From contig NZ_CP139421.1 in the NCBI RefSeq assembly GCF_034119865.1, positions 4,690,501 to 4,754,500 on the forward strand: 64,000 nt of DNA, written 5' to 3'. The translations under genes and the position numbers were made by a program. Each line of letters opens with the position of its first letter. The stretch's first letter is position 1. Below the pieces are notes generated by a model. The model was not told the DNA's origin and searched no databases. It was given only the letters and a program-made list of their open reading frames with translations. Shown in pieces: positions 44,126 to 52,876 of this stretch. Source of the DNA: Algoriphagus sp. NG3 (lineage in GTDB: Bacteria > Bacteroidota > Bacteroidia > Cytophagales > Cyclobacteriaceae).

Positions 44126-44356
44126 TTATTTTTTATTCTCAAAATATTCAATCATCAAAGCTTCTGCTTTTCTGAGTTCTTGTTTTGGTGTTTTTTGTGA
44201 TTTTTTTTGAAAACCATTGAATAAGACAACTAACTTGCCTTTATCCAAACAACAGAATATTCTGTAGATATTGCTTTCATATTCTATTCGTATTTCATAG
44301 AGATCTTTTATTCCTTGAATATTTTTAAAAAATTTAGTAGGAAGAGGCTGTCTCAT
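44126..44356 (-). pseudogene. C-terminal part of a HigB/RelE-type toxin, restarted inside a MITE end
   Basis: The 76-residue frame contains the C-terminal two-thirds of a phage-derived Gp49/HigB-like toxin (LPTKFFKNIQGIKDLYEIRI, YRIFCCLDKGKLVVLFNGFQ, KKSQKTP). Its first residues MRQPL are not toxin sequence: they are encoded by the terminal repeat of the adjacent element. The missing N-terminal third lies on the far side of that element. It may still be translated as a truncated protein, but toxicity is doubtful. Confidence 0.8.
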
Positions 44357-44462
44357 AAGTAGGTTTTCTTGTCAGGCTGAGCGAAGTCGAAGCCTTTAAT
44401 GCGCTAATTAAGCCCGTTTCGACTTCGCTCAATGTGACAATTATGAATTATGAGACAGCCTC
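44344..44462. mobile_element. 119-bp MITE-like element inserted in the toxin gene
   Basis: Perfect 15-bp terminal inverted repeats (GAGGCTGTCTCATAA and TTATGAGACAGCCTC) enclose a second 14-bp inverted pair (TGAGCGAAGTCGAA and TTCGACTTCGCTCA). It has no coding capacity. I see no clear target duplication. The GAGGCTGTCTCA end is like those of insertion sequences in this phylum, so a full-length relative elsewhere in the genome probably mobilised it. Confidence 0.8.
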
Positions 44463-44623
44463 ATCATGTAAAGCACTTCATCGACTTTGTTTTTTGCCTT
44501 ATCATTTAAGGCTTCAAAGAAAGTTTCAAAATAGTCTTTATAGAATATTACATTCTCTGAATGTTTCCACTCTTCAAAGTTAACGAATAATGGAACTTTG
44601 TGATGCGCTTTTTGTAATTTGAT
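44463..44623 (-). pseudogene. N-terminal remnant of the MITE-split HigB-type toxin
   Basis: Read on the minus strand this is open from 44623 and encodes HSENVIFYKDYFETFFEAL and DKAKNKVDEVLYM, a typical HigB-family N-terminus. It then runs into the MITE and stops after seven more codons (RLSHNS then TAA). No ATG starts the frame, so decay has gone beyond the insertion. The upstream spacer (44624-44782) holds only a 25-codon plus-strand frame at 44678, which I do not regard as a gene. Confidence 0.7.
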
Positions 44624-44782
44624 TTATGGGAGTATCCATCTAATTAATACCAGCTTGTTTTCCTTTTTAAGGTTTAAATGATAACAGCTCAAGTCGTAAT
44701 GATAAATAACAATAAAGACGAAAAATTACTGTGGATGGTGGAAGTGATTTCCTAATATAGCATTCCGTAGATTTTAATGTGC

Positions 44783-45184
44783 CTAAAATTGTTCTCTCAC
44801 AAATTCAATATAAGCTTGCCTCCTAAAGTCGAACCAATCCTGTCTGTACTTAGATGAATCGATCACGTATTTAAAGTTTTGAAACGGCTTCCGTGCTGAA
44901 AGTTGTTCGAGAAGATGGTCTCTGAAGGAAGCGTTCGTCAGGGAATTGGCGAAATCTTCCATTACCTGAAATGCCTCTCTGGAATCCATTTGTTGAAATC
45001 GCATGTAATTGCCCAAGTCAGAGTCAATTTTCCCGAAAAGATCTTCCCAAGGTTCCGGTTCAAAGAAGGGATTATCGGGGTCTGGATGCCATTCTATTTC
45101 ACCGGTAGGTTTGTGAAAGTAGCAGACCATACCACATTCCAGAAGTTCGGCGATTTCTTCGATATGTTGCTGTGTTAATTCCAT
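44783..45184 (-). CDS. UPF0158 family protein
   Basis: This 133-residue acidic cytoplasmic protein has the UPF0158 pattern: IAELLECGMVCYFHKPTGEI at about 11-30, a central F-x-x-M-D-S-x-E-A-F-Q-V-M-E-D-F block near 64-79, and the C-terminal ARKPFQNFKYVID. The function is unknown. It stands alone between the toxin remnant and the terpene-cyclase-like gene. Confidence 0.85.
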   Translation of the reverse strand: MELTQQHIEEIAELLECGMVCYFHKPTGEIEWHPDPDNPFFEPEPWEDLFGKIDSDLGNYMRFQQMDSREAFQVMEDFANSLTNASFRDHLLEQLSARKPFQNFKYVIDSSKYRQDWFDFRRQAYIEFVREQF

Positions 45185-45242
45185 CGGTAAGATTACTTTG
45201 ACTAAAAAGCCCTTTGGAATATCATCTGGAGACTCAGCTAAT

Positions 45243-45899
45243 TTAAGATTTCTTCTCTGGCATATACCTAAGCTCTCTCCATTTTTTGGTCACCAAGAAA
45301 ATGTAAAAAAGATCAGTCACAACGATGATTGACCCTAGGTAGAGTATAGCTTCGTGCACCCCTCCAGCTGTCTTGCTGCCTATAATTCCAAATAAGATCG
45401 TAGTAGAGAAAGTTCCTATGCATTTGGGTATGGCGATAAGCAGGCTTTGCCCTTTCAAGTCCGGCCGGCGAAAGTACATTCGTACAAACAGGAAGGACAT
45501 CAAAAAATTGATCAGATAACCCACATAAAGGGCTCCATTGACAATCCCAAGTTGTTGAAAGGCCACATGCTGTATCACAAAGCAGACTATAAGAAAAGCA
45601 ATTCCCTGTAAATAGAAGGTGGCTTTTCCCACCTTCACCTCACTAATACCATATTTAAAGTAGGTGTACAGTATCCCGACATCCAGCAGAACCCAAAAGC
45701 AATTGACGTATGTGGAGACATGAGAACCAAACACTAGGTAGCCTTGGTAAGTATAGTACACTTCCCAGGAGAAGTTCAATGCGAGCGTGAGAAATGGGAT
45801 CCCATAAGATTTGTCTCTGAAACCTACCCGTAACGCCTCAACATAGGCGATGATCCAACCTAATCCACAAAGTGAAATAAAAATTGAACTAACTGTCAT
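45243..45899 (-). CDS. Seven-helix membrane protein resembling Pyr4/PaxB-type terpene cyclases
   Basis: The protein has 218 residues and about seven membrane helices. The segment LALNFSWEVYYTY (Glu46) and the late VVTDLFYIFLV (Asp196) resemble the two acidic catalytic regions of transmembrane meroterpenoid cyclases (Pyr4 family: a Glu in helix 2 and an Asp in the last helix). Length is also similar. Such cyclases protonate polyprenyl epoxides or olefins. It is divergent from eboA, and the ebo cluster includes a UbiA-type prenyltransferase homologue, so a shared prenylated metabolite is conceivable. The assignment is by pattern and needs a profile search. Confidence 0.55.
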   Translation of the reverse strand: MTVSSIFISLCGLGWIIAYVEALRVGFRDKSYGIPFLTLALNFSWEVYYTYQGYLVFGSHVSTYVNCFWVLLDVGILYTYFKYGISEVKVGKATFYLQGIAFLIVCFVIQHVAFQQLGIVNGALYVGYLINFLMSFLFVRMYFRRPDLKGQSLLIAIPKCIGTFSTTILFGIIGSKTAGGVHEAILYLGSIIVVTDLFYIFLVTKKWRELRYMPEKKS

Positions 45900-46183
45900 A
45901 ATTAATTTCCATTAAAGAAGGCAAGGCGGCTTGATCATTTAAAGTGGTGCCTTCTCCTTTCAAAACAATGTTATTCTTTTCGATTTGATCTCAGTATAAA
46001 AGTCCAAAAAAAATCATCTAAAAACAGGAAAACCCTCCACTGAATTTGTGAGAAGATGATTTTTGTCAGAAATCGCACTTTTTACTACCGTTGAGCATTA
46101 TGTGATTGGATATTCTGATAGATTTCCGCCAATTTTAGCCAATCAAATCATGCAGACCCCACTGCAAACAGGCAACTTTCATT
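45900..46183. promoter_or_regulatory. Divergent promoter region with two inverted repeats
   Basis: This is 284 bases between the cyclase-like gene (minus) and eboA (plus). It contains AGAAGGCA...TGCCTTCT (45916-45955, 8-bp arms, 24-base spacer). A second pair, AAAAATCATCT...AGATGATTTTT (46009-46064), has 11-bp perfect arms and a 34-base spacer. The second could be a hairpin terminator of a short transcript or an operator. No coding frame is evident. Confidence 0.5.
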
Positions 46184-47065
46184 ATGCAAGATCAAGTAAG
46201 TGCTTTTCTGAACAAATTGCTCCAGAGCCGGGATAACCAAAAAGGTTTGGACTGGCTGGAGAAGCAAACCCTAAAAATTACCTCTGAGGCTGTGCCCTCT
46301 TACTTGTTTATGGCTTTCAGCCAGGCTTCCCGATTCTTCAAGAAAAATCAGTTGAGTCTATCTGAAGCACAAGTAGAGGAAGCAGGAAAGTTGATAGTAG
46401 GTTTTCAACCTCAATTTTGGGATGAACTGCAAGCCGCCAGGACGGTTCTGTTGCTGAGTTATAAGGTAGAGAAGGGAATTTGGTTTAAGGCTGTAAACCA
46501 ACTGTTCGAGACTGCTGATATGCATGAGCATCAAGCGCTTTTTGGAGCCTTACCTGTCCTGCCTTTTCAGGAGGATTTGATACCTAGGGCAATTGATGGC
46601 CTTCGGACAAACATATCGCTTGTATTTGATGCGATTGCGCTGAATAATCCTTTTCCGGAAAAATATTTTCCTGAAGCCAATTGGAATCAGATGGTGCTGA
46701 AGGCAATCTTCATGCAACGTCCTCTTTACAAAATACAAGGGTTAGAGGAGAGAAGAAATCCTGCCTTGGCTGCTATAGCAAGGGATTTTGCGCATGAGCG
46801 ATGGGCTGCGGGGAGAGATGTAATGCCTGAGATTTGGAGGTTGGTTTCTCCTTTTGTAAATGAGCTGTATCTAGCGGATCTTGAGAAGACTTTGGCAAGT
46901 AAAGATGAACTTCAGATGAAAGCTGCGCTCTTGGCAATGAGGGAATCTGCATTCAAACCCGCTGAGCATTTACTTGAGGCTCATGCTGAGTTGCTTGCTT
47001 CCTTGGACATGGATGCCATCGCCTGGAGAAACATAGGAGAAGAGTTTCAGCGCACCCGGGTATAA
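46184..47065 (+). CDS. eboA: EboA domain protein
   Basis: This is a 293-residue, mainly alpha-helical cytoplasmic protein. The block NNPFPEKYFPEANWNQMVLK (about 154-173) and the following MQRPLYKIQGLEERRNPALA are the EboA signature. Ebo genes are needed in cyanobacteria for moving the scytonemin precursor to the periplasm; the biochemical role of EboA is not established. It is the first of six genes in the complete conserved order, 36 bases before eboB. Confidence 0.87.
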   Translation: MQDQVSAFLNKLLQSRDNQKGLDWLEKQTLKITSEAVPSYLFMAFSQASRFFKKNQLSLSEAQVEEAGKLIVGFQPQFWDELQAARTVLLLSYKVEKGIWFKAVNQLFETADMHEHQALFGALPVLPFQEDLIPRAIDGLRTNISLVFDAIALNNPFPEKYFPEANWNQMVLKAIFMQRPLYKIQGLEERRNPALAAIARDFAHERWAAGRDVMPEIWRLVSPFVNELYLADLEKTLASKDELQMKAALLAMRESAFKPAEHLLEAHAELLASLDMDAIAWRNIGEEFQRTRV

Positions 47066-47101
47066 TCACTAAATTTATATTTCTACATAAAAATTAAAAG
47101 C

Positions 47102-48007
47102 ATGTATATAGATCCTCACATACACGTTGTTTCCCGTACCACAGATGATTACGAAGCCATGCGCAAAGCAGGTATAGTAGCGGTGATCGAACCGGCTTTT
47201 TGGCTGGGTCAGCCCCGTACCGAAGTGGGAAGCTTCAAAGATTACTTCAGTACACTGGTAGGCTGGGAACGTTTTCGTGCCAGCCAGTTTGGGATCGTGC
47301 ATTACTGTACCATGGGGCTGAACTCTAAAGAAGCAAACAATGAGCCTTTGGCTGAGCAGGTCATGGAGCTTCTTCCGCTATATGTAGGAAAAGAAGGCGT
47401 GGTAGCCATCGGAGAAATCGGCTACGACGATCAGACCGAAGCAGAGGATAAATTCTATCGACTTCAGCTGGAACTGGCAAAAGACGTGGATCTGCCTGTA
47501 CTGATCCATACGCCGCACAGGGATAAGCGAAAGGGCACTATCCGAAGCATGGACGTGTCGGAGGAGCATGGCCTTGACCCAAGTATGGTTATAGTAGACC
47601 ATAACAATGAAGAGACAGTGAAAGAGGTTTTGGAGCGTGGCTATTATGCTGGTTTCACCATTTATCCACATACAAAAATGGGCTCAGCCCGTATGGTGGA
47701 GATCGTGAAGCAATATGGGCCAGAGCGAATAATCGTCAATTCCGCTGCGGATTGGGGGATTTCCGATCCACTAGCCGTTCCCAAAACAGCGGATCTAATG
47801 AGGAAATCAGGTATTCCGGAAGAGCATATCAAACTAGTCACTTACCAAAATGCCCTGACGGTATTTGGAAAAAGTGGGCAGATGGATGAGCAGGATTGGC
47901 TAAATGCCGCGCCTTTGGATCAGACCAAGAAAATGAGTGGAAATTCAGTGCTTCGAGGTGGTCAGACACCACGCGTGGAAGGTTCCTCTGATATAGTTGA
48001 AAATTGA
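47102..48007 (+). CDS. eboB: TatD-family metal-dependent hydrolase EboB
   Basis: This is a 301-residue TIM-barrel amidohydrolase. The N-terminal metal ligands are in DPHIHV (residues 4-9). Further ligands are Glu in AIGEIGYDDQ near residue 105, His in LIHTPHRDK near 141, His in VIVDHNNEE near 164 and the late Asp in SAADWGISDP near 220. The set is complete, so it is probably an active hydrolase. In the ebo context the substrate is unknown. Confidence 0.85.
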   Translation: MYIDPHIHVVSRTTDDYEAMRKAGIVAVIEPAFWLGQPRTEVGSFKDYFSTLVGWERFRASQFGIVHYCTMGLNSKEANNEPLAEQVMELLPLYVGKEGVVAIGEIGYDDQTEAEDKFYRLQLELAKDVDLPVLIHTPHRDKRKGTIRSMDVSEEHGLDPSMVIVDHNNEETVKEVLERGYYAGFTIYPHTKMGSARMVEIVKQYGPERIIVNSAADWGISDPLAVPKTADLMRKSGIPEEHIKLVTYQNALTVFGKSGQMDEQDWLNAAPLDQTKKMSGNSVLRGGQTPRVEGSSDIVEN

Positions 48008-48009
48008 TT

Positions 48010-48924
48010 ATGGGTTCATCCCGAATAGTTGCATACTTACAGCTCACCCGCCCCGCCAATGTAGTCACTGCGGTAGCAGATATATGGGCGGGCTTTGCTG
48101 TAGCAGGTGCCTGGGCTTACATTTCGCTGGATGGAAGTTTTGAAGCGAGTGAATTTATAGCAAAGTTAGCCTGGCTTTCATTGAGTACAATTGGATTGTA
48201 TGCTGGCGGTGTGGCATTTAATGATGTGTTTGATGCAGAATTGGACGCAGTAGAAAGACCGGAAAGACCCATCCCAAGTGGGAGAGTAAGCAAAAAATCT
48301 GCTGCCTGGATGTCTTTTATTCTGCTGGTGTTAGGAGTGACAGCTGCTGCCCAGGTGAATATGGTCTCTGCGGTTCTGGCGTTGATTGTAGCTATTTTAG
48401 CTGTAGGATATGATTATTGGGGGAAGCACCAATATTTTCTCGGCCCTATCAATATGGGGCTTTGCCGGACTGGAAATTTATTATTGGGAGTAAGCGTAGT
48501 GCCAGGCATCTTGGCTGTTTTTTGGCCACTGGGTTTTTTGCCTTTGGTCTATGTGGCAGCTATTACGATGATCAGCAGAGGGGAAGTGCATGGTAAAAAC
48601 AAGGCGGCTCTTTATGCGGGACTGCTTATGTATGTGTTGGTAATAGTCGCTATCGCTTATATGCCGATTGTACATCACACCAACATTTGGGAGGTTCTTC
48701 CGTTCTTAGCCTTACTCAGCTACATGGTTTTTCCGCCATTGGTCAAGGCAATACGTACACAGGAACCAAAATTGATAGGTAAGTCCGTAAAAGCTGCTGT
48801 AATTTCCTTAATTATTGTCAACTCTTCTATTGCTGCTGCATTTCAAGGATGGAAGATTGGAATAATTGTATTATTGTTGTTGCCAATTTCCCTTTGGCTT
48901 GCCAAAAAATTTGCTGTAACCTAA
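48010..48924 (+). CDS. eboC: UbiA-like prenyltransferase family protein EboC
   Basis: The start is set at the ATG at 48010, because the in-frame TTG at 48004 overlaps the eboB stop and is less likely. It has 304 residues and eight to nine membrane helices. The first Asp-rich motif is NDVFDAELD (about 70-78), as in UbiA enzymes, and a second region is YDYWGKHQYFLGP. UbiA proteins transfer polyprenyl groups to small acceptors. No acceptor is known for EboC. Confidence 0.87.
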   Translation: MGSSRIVAYLQLTRPANVVTAVADIWAGFAVAGAWAYISLDGSFEASEFIAKLAWLSLSTIGLYAGGVAFNDVFDAELDAVERPERPIPSGRVSKKSAAWMSFILLVLGVTAAAQVNMVSAVLALIVAILAVGYDYWGKHQYFLGPINMGLCRTGNLLLGVSVVPGILAVFWPLGFLPLVYVAAITMISRGEVHGKNKAALYAGLLMYVLVIVAIAYMPIVHHTNIWEVLPFLALLSYMVFPPLVKAIRTQEPKLIGKSVKAAVISLIIVNSSIAAAFQGWKIGIIVLLLLPISLWLAKKFAVT

Positions 48925-48994
48925 AGCATACTAAACTAATTGGCGCCTGGAATTGTATTATTCCAAACGACAAAGCTCTAGTCACCTATTTCTT

Positions 48995-50149
48995 ATGAAT
49001 ACCGTTATCCAACAAAAATTTGCAGTACCTTATCAGTACCCTGTGTGCTTCTCTGAAGATATTTTCAGTCCAGCCAATGAGTTGTTTGTAGAGTTGTTGG
49101 CAAAAGACAGGCTTTCCAAAGTTTTATTTATAGTAGATGAGGGAGTTTCCACGGCACATCCAGAATTATTAAATCAGATAAAGGCATATTCAGAGATTCA
49201 TAAGGACAAGTATCATTTGGCGACAGAGCCTTTAATAGTACCAGGGGGTGAGGACAGCAAAAACGATGAAGCGATTTACAAGCAGATCGTGGAGGCAACA
49301 CATCTGTATGGTATAGATAGGCATTCGTATATCGCAGTGATAGGCGGTGGAGCCGTGATCGATATGGTAGGATTTGCAGCAGCTATTTCGCATAGAGGTA
49401 TCCGCCTGATCCGAATTCCCACTACGGTACTTTCCCAAAACGATTCTGCAGTAGGAGTAAAAAACTCCGTAAATGCTTTTGGCAAAAAGAACTACCTAGG
49501 GACCTTTACTCCCCCTTATGCGGTTCTGAATGATTTTAATTTTCTCAAGACACTTGATGACCGTGATTGGAGGTCAGGGATTTCTGAAGCGGTAAAAGTG
49601 GCCTTGATTAAGGATCTGGACTTTTTTACCTGGATGGAAGAGCATGCTTCTGCGCTGGCCGAAAGGCATATGGAGCCGATGAAGGAACTGATCATTCGCT
49701 GTGCCCAAATGCATTTGGATCACATAGCTGGCAAGGATCCCTTTGAGTTCGGTTCATCCAGACCACTGGATTTTGGGCACTGGGCGGCGCATAAGCTGGA
49801 GCATTTGAGCAAGTTCCGAATCCGTCATGGTGAAGCTGTTGCCATAGGGATTGTTCTGGATTCCACATATTCTTTCCTGAAAGGCTGGATTTCTTCAGCT
49901 GATCTGAATAGGATAGTAATGCTTTTTAAGCAGTTGGGATTTGAGCTTTTCGCCCCGGAATTGGGTGGTGATAATCTAATCAAAGGACTGCAGGAATTCC
50001 AGGAGCATCTTGGCGGGCAACTGACCATAATGTTATTGACTGACCTAGGTAAAGGAGAAGAAGTTCATGAGATGGATCATGACCTTATTTTCAAGGCAGT
50101 TGACATGCTTAAAGACTTTCAAAAAAACTCCATTCTAGTCGATTCCTAA
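48995..50149 (+). CDS. eboD: 3-dehydroquinate synthase-like protein EboD
   Basis: I start it at 48995 (MNTVIQQKFAVPYQYPV), because the 14 codons upstream are poor and belong to the spacer. It has 384 residues and the sugar-phosphate cyclase fold. NAD-binding is GGGAVIDMVGFAA (about 126-138). Metal-site regions are EAVKVALIKD (about 200), LDFGHWAAHKLEHL (about 255-268) and RHGEAVAIGI (about 274-283). It is distinct from the housekeeping AroB. Eustigmatophyte plastid genomes carry a homologue, hence the operon name. Confidence 0.87.
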   Translation: MNTVIQQKFAVPYQYPVCFSEDIFSPANELFVELLAKDRLSKVLFIVDEGVSTAHPELLNQIKAYSEIHKDKYHLATEPLIVPGGEDSKNDEAIYKQIVEATHLYGIDRHSYIAVIGGGAVIDMVGFAAAISHRGIRLIRIPTTVLSQNDSAVGVKNSVNAFGKKNYLGTFTPPYAVLNDFNFLKTLDDRDWRSGISEAVKVALIKDLDFFTWMEEHASALAERHMEPMKELIIRCAQMHLDHIAGKDPFEFGSSRPLDFGHWAAHKLEHLSKFRIRHGEAVAIGIVLDSTYSFLKGWISSADLNRIVMLFKQLGFELFAPELGGDNLIKGLQEFQEHLGGQLTIMLLTDLGKGEEVHEMDHDLIFKAVDMLKDFQKNSILVDS

Positions 50150-50166
50150 TCTAATTCCCTTTCTTC

Positions 50167-51384
50167 ATGGAAATCAAAGGTTTTCAACTCAGTTACTGTA
50201 GCAACATCCATCCCGGCGAGACTTGGGAAGCAACTTTTGAGAACTTAAAGAACTACATCCCTGAAGTCAAAGAAAGACTAAGGCACACAGATGCTTTCGG
50301 GATAGGCCTCCGTCTTTCTCATGAAGCCAGTATAGTTTTGGAGCATCCAGAAAAGCTACAGGAGTTCCAAACTTGGCTTGAGAAGGAAAATGCTTATGTT
50401 TTTACCCTGAATTGCTTTCCCTATGGGGATTTCCACCGGACTACTGTCAAAGATCAAGTACATTATCCTGATTGGACGACCATAGATCGTCGGGATTATA
50501 CCATCCGCTCTTTTAGGATTTTGTCAGAGCTTTTGCCAGAGGGCATGGATGGCGGGATATCCACCTCTCCAATTTCCTATAGGCATTGGTTTAAAAATGA
50601 AAGTGACTTAAAGGCCGGTATGGAAGTTGCCACAAAGCATTTGCTGGAAGTGGTGGCAGAACTGGCAGAAATTAAAAAGAAGACCGGGAAATCCCTGCAT
50701 CTGGATATAGAACCAGAACCGGATGGGATTCTGGAAAATTCTGATGAAACGCTCTGGCTGTTTAGCGATTGGTTGCTTCCTTTGGGTAAGCCCTGGCTTT
50801 CCGAACATTTGGGGATTTCGCTGGAGGAAGCCGAAGTACTGTTGAAGGAGCATATTCAAGTGTGCTACGATGTGTGCCACTTTGCGCTGGTGCATGAAAA
50901 GCCCGCTGATACTTTTGCCAAGTTTGAAAGAGCTGGCTTGAAAATCGGTAAAATCCAGATTTCTGCCGCGCTGAAAGTAATGATACCTGAGATGCCCGAA
51001 GCCCGTGATTTGTTGAAGGTGAATCTGTTGCCTTTTGAAGAATCCACCTATCTACACCAGGTAGTGGCCAAAGGCAGTGACGGAAGGTTGAACTCCTATA
51101 CGGATTTGCCAGATGCTTTGAAAGTCCTTGATTCCACGGATGATAAAGAATGGAGAATCCACTTCCATGTACCGGTATTTCTCGATAATTATGGTTCTCT
51201 AGCCTCCACACAAGACCAGATTTCAATTGTTCTCAATGAAATTTTAAAAAACCCTTCTTTGACCAATCACCTTGAAGTAGAGACTTATACTTGGGATGTT
51301 TTGCCTAAAGAAGCCCGCTTACCCTTAGGTGAGTCCATAGCCAGGGAGCTGGACTGGGTTATCCGAAAATTTGAAGTAAAATGA
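50167..51384 (+). CDS. eboE: TIM-barrel metabolite traffic protein EboE
   Basis: This 405-residue protein looks like a xylose-isomerase-type TIM barrel. It has the family start FQLSYCSNIHPGETWEATFE, LHLDIEPEPDGILENSDETL (about 178-197, acidic metal-site candidates) and CYDVCHFALVHEKP (about 239-252). A catalytic role is likely but undefined. It starts 17 bases after eboD and overlaps eboF by 4 bases (ATGA), so they are translated together. Confidence 0.86.
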   Translation: MEIKGFQLSYCSNIHPGETWEATFENLKNYIPEVKERLRHTDAFGIGLRLSHEASIVLEHPEKLQEFQTWLEKENAYVFTLNCFPYGDFHRTTVKDQVHYPDWTTIDRRDYTIRSFRILSELLPEGMDGGISTSPISYRHWFKNESDLKAGMEVATKHLLEVVAELAEIKKKTGKSLHLDIEPEPDGILENSDETLWLFSDWLLPLGKPWLSEHLGISLEEAEVLLKEHIQVCYDVCHFALVHEKPADTFAKFERAGLKIGKIQISAALKVMIPEMPEARDLLKVNLLPFEESTYLHQVVAKGSDGRLNSYTDLPDALKVLDSTDDKEWRIHFHVPVFLDNYGSLASTQDQISIVLNEILKNPSLTNHLEVETYTWDVLPKEARLPLGESIARELDWVIRKFEVK

Positions 51385-52757
51385 AGAAAACAGTAGTCCT
51401 AGATATAGTTGCGCTTTCTCCCCGGGTAATCGGAGAGCATACTCCATTCCTAAAAGAATGGATCTCAAAAGGGAAAAAGGCTGTAGTAGCGCCTGTTTTG
51501 CCTGCCGTGACCTGCTCCGCCCAATCCGTTTATCTGACGGGAAAGATGCCAAATGAAAACGGGATAGTTGGTAACGGCTGGTATTTTCAGGACGAGTGTG
51601 AGATAAAATTTTGGCGCCAATCGAATAAATTGGTTCAGTCCCCAAAAGTATGGGAGACGCTGAAGAAAGATAATCCCGACTTTACCGTTGCCAATATGTT
51701 CTGGTGGTACAATATGTATTCATCAGTGGATTTTGCCGTGACTCCCAGGCCGCTGTATTTGGCGGATGGTAGGAAGGAACCTGACTGCCATAGTCAGCCA
51801 ATGGAATTGAGAGACAGGCTTCAGAAGGAATTGGGTCAGTTTCCTTTGTTCTCATTCTGGGGACCCAATGCGAATATTGCCTCCAGCAAATGGATCGCCG
51901 AAGCTTCCAAGAAAGTAGATGAATGGCACAATCCCACACTCAACCTAGTTTATATCCCACATCTGGATTATTCTTTACAAAAATATGGGATTGATTTTGG
52001 TAAAATAGGGAAATACCTGAAGGAGGTGGATGAACTGGCAGAAGACCTGATCACCTATTTTGAAAAGCAGGGGACACAGGTGATTTTACTCTCAGAATAC
52101 GCGATTACGACGGTGAGTAAGCCTGTTCATTTGAATAGAATTTTCAGAAAACAGGGTTGGATCCAAGTAAAAGATGAGCGGGGACTAGAGACTTTGGATG
52201 CTGGAACCTCCAAGGCTTTTGCAGTAGCTGACCATCAGGTGGCGCATATTCACGTGAATGATCCCAATATATTGCCACAGGTAAAAAAGCTGCTGGAGGA
52301 GACTGAAGGAGTGGAATTAGTTCTTGACGAAGAGGGGAAAAAGCTGCATAAAATCGATCATGAACGATCCGGAGATCTGGTAGTCATGGCGGATAAAGAT
52401 TCATGGTTCACTTACTATTTTTGGTTGGATGACTCGAAAGCTCCTGATTATGCACGCTGCGTAGATATCCATAAAAAGCCCGGATACGATCCTGTAGAGC
52501 TTATATTGAACCCGGAAATCAAAATCCCTTTACTCACGGTAGGATCCAAAGTAGTAAAGAAGAAACTGGGGTTCCGGTATTTGATGGATGTGATTCCTTT
52601 GGACGCTACCTTGGTGAAAGGGGCTCATGGTAGATTGAGTGAGGATGATTTGGATAAGCCGCTCTTGGTTTCCCAGGATAAGGATCTGTTGAGCTCAGAT
52701 AAACTACTTCCGACAGAAGTGTATGATTTGATTTTGAAAGCGGTGAGGGGAAATTGA
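51381..52757 (+). CDS. eboF: Alkaline phosphatase superfamily phosphodiesterase EboF
   Basis: This is a 458-residue protein of the nucleotide pyrophosphatase/phosphodiesterase type. The nucleophile region is LPAVTCSAQSVYLTGKMPNE (about 34-53). Metal-site candidates are IPHLDYSLQKYG near residue 192, LSEYAITTV near 236 and VADHQVAHIHV near 277, with a late KGAHGRLSEDD. It has no signal peptide, which is unusual for this superfamily and suggests cytoplasmic action. It is the last ebo gene. Confidence 0.85.
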   Translation: MKKTVVLDIVALSPRVIGEHTPFLKEWISKGKKAVVAPVLPAVTCSAQSVYLTGKMPNENGIVGNGWYFQDECEIKFWRQSNKLVQSPKVWETLKKDNPDFTVANMFWWYNMYSSVDFAVTPRPLYLADGRKEPDCHSQPMELRDRLQKELGQFPLFSFWGPNANIASSKWIAEASKKVDEWHNPTLNLVYIPHLDYSLQKYGIDFGKIGKYLKEVDELAEDLITYFEKQGTQVILLSEYAITTVSKPVHLNRIFRKQGWIQVKDERGLETLDAGTSKAFAVADHQVAHIHVNDPNILPQVKKLLEETEGVELVLDEEGKKLHKIDHERSGDLVVMADKDSWFTYYFWLDDSKAPDYARCVDIHKKPGYDPVELILNPEIKIPLLTVGSKVVKKKLGFRYLMDVIPLDATLVKGAHGRLSEDDLDKPLLVSQDKDLLSSDKLLPTEVYDLILKAVRGN

Positions 52758-52778
52758 GTTATACATACCAAGAACCCT

Positions 52779-52800
52779 AGGCACGAGAAGTTTCGTGCCT
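52779..52800 (+). terminator. Hairpin after the ebo operon
   Basis: AGGCACGA and TCGTGCCT form a perfect 8-bp stem with a 6-base loop, 22 bases after eboF. There is no T-run, so termination may be factor-dependent, or the hairpin may protect the mRNA end. Confidence 0.5.
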
Positions 52801-52876
52801 GTATTCAAATATCCAATAAAAGCATTTCGTTGGGTCAGATATCATTCCAATTCCTATTTTTGATAAAAAATGATTC

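Noticed and set aside
44678..44755. 25-codon plus-strand frame in the spacer beside the toxin remnant
   Set aside because: It is too short, with no recognised family and no initiation signal. It lies in a decaying region.
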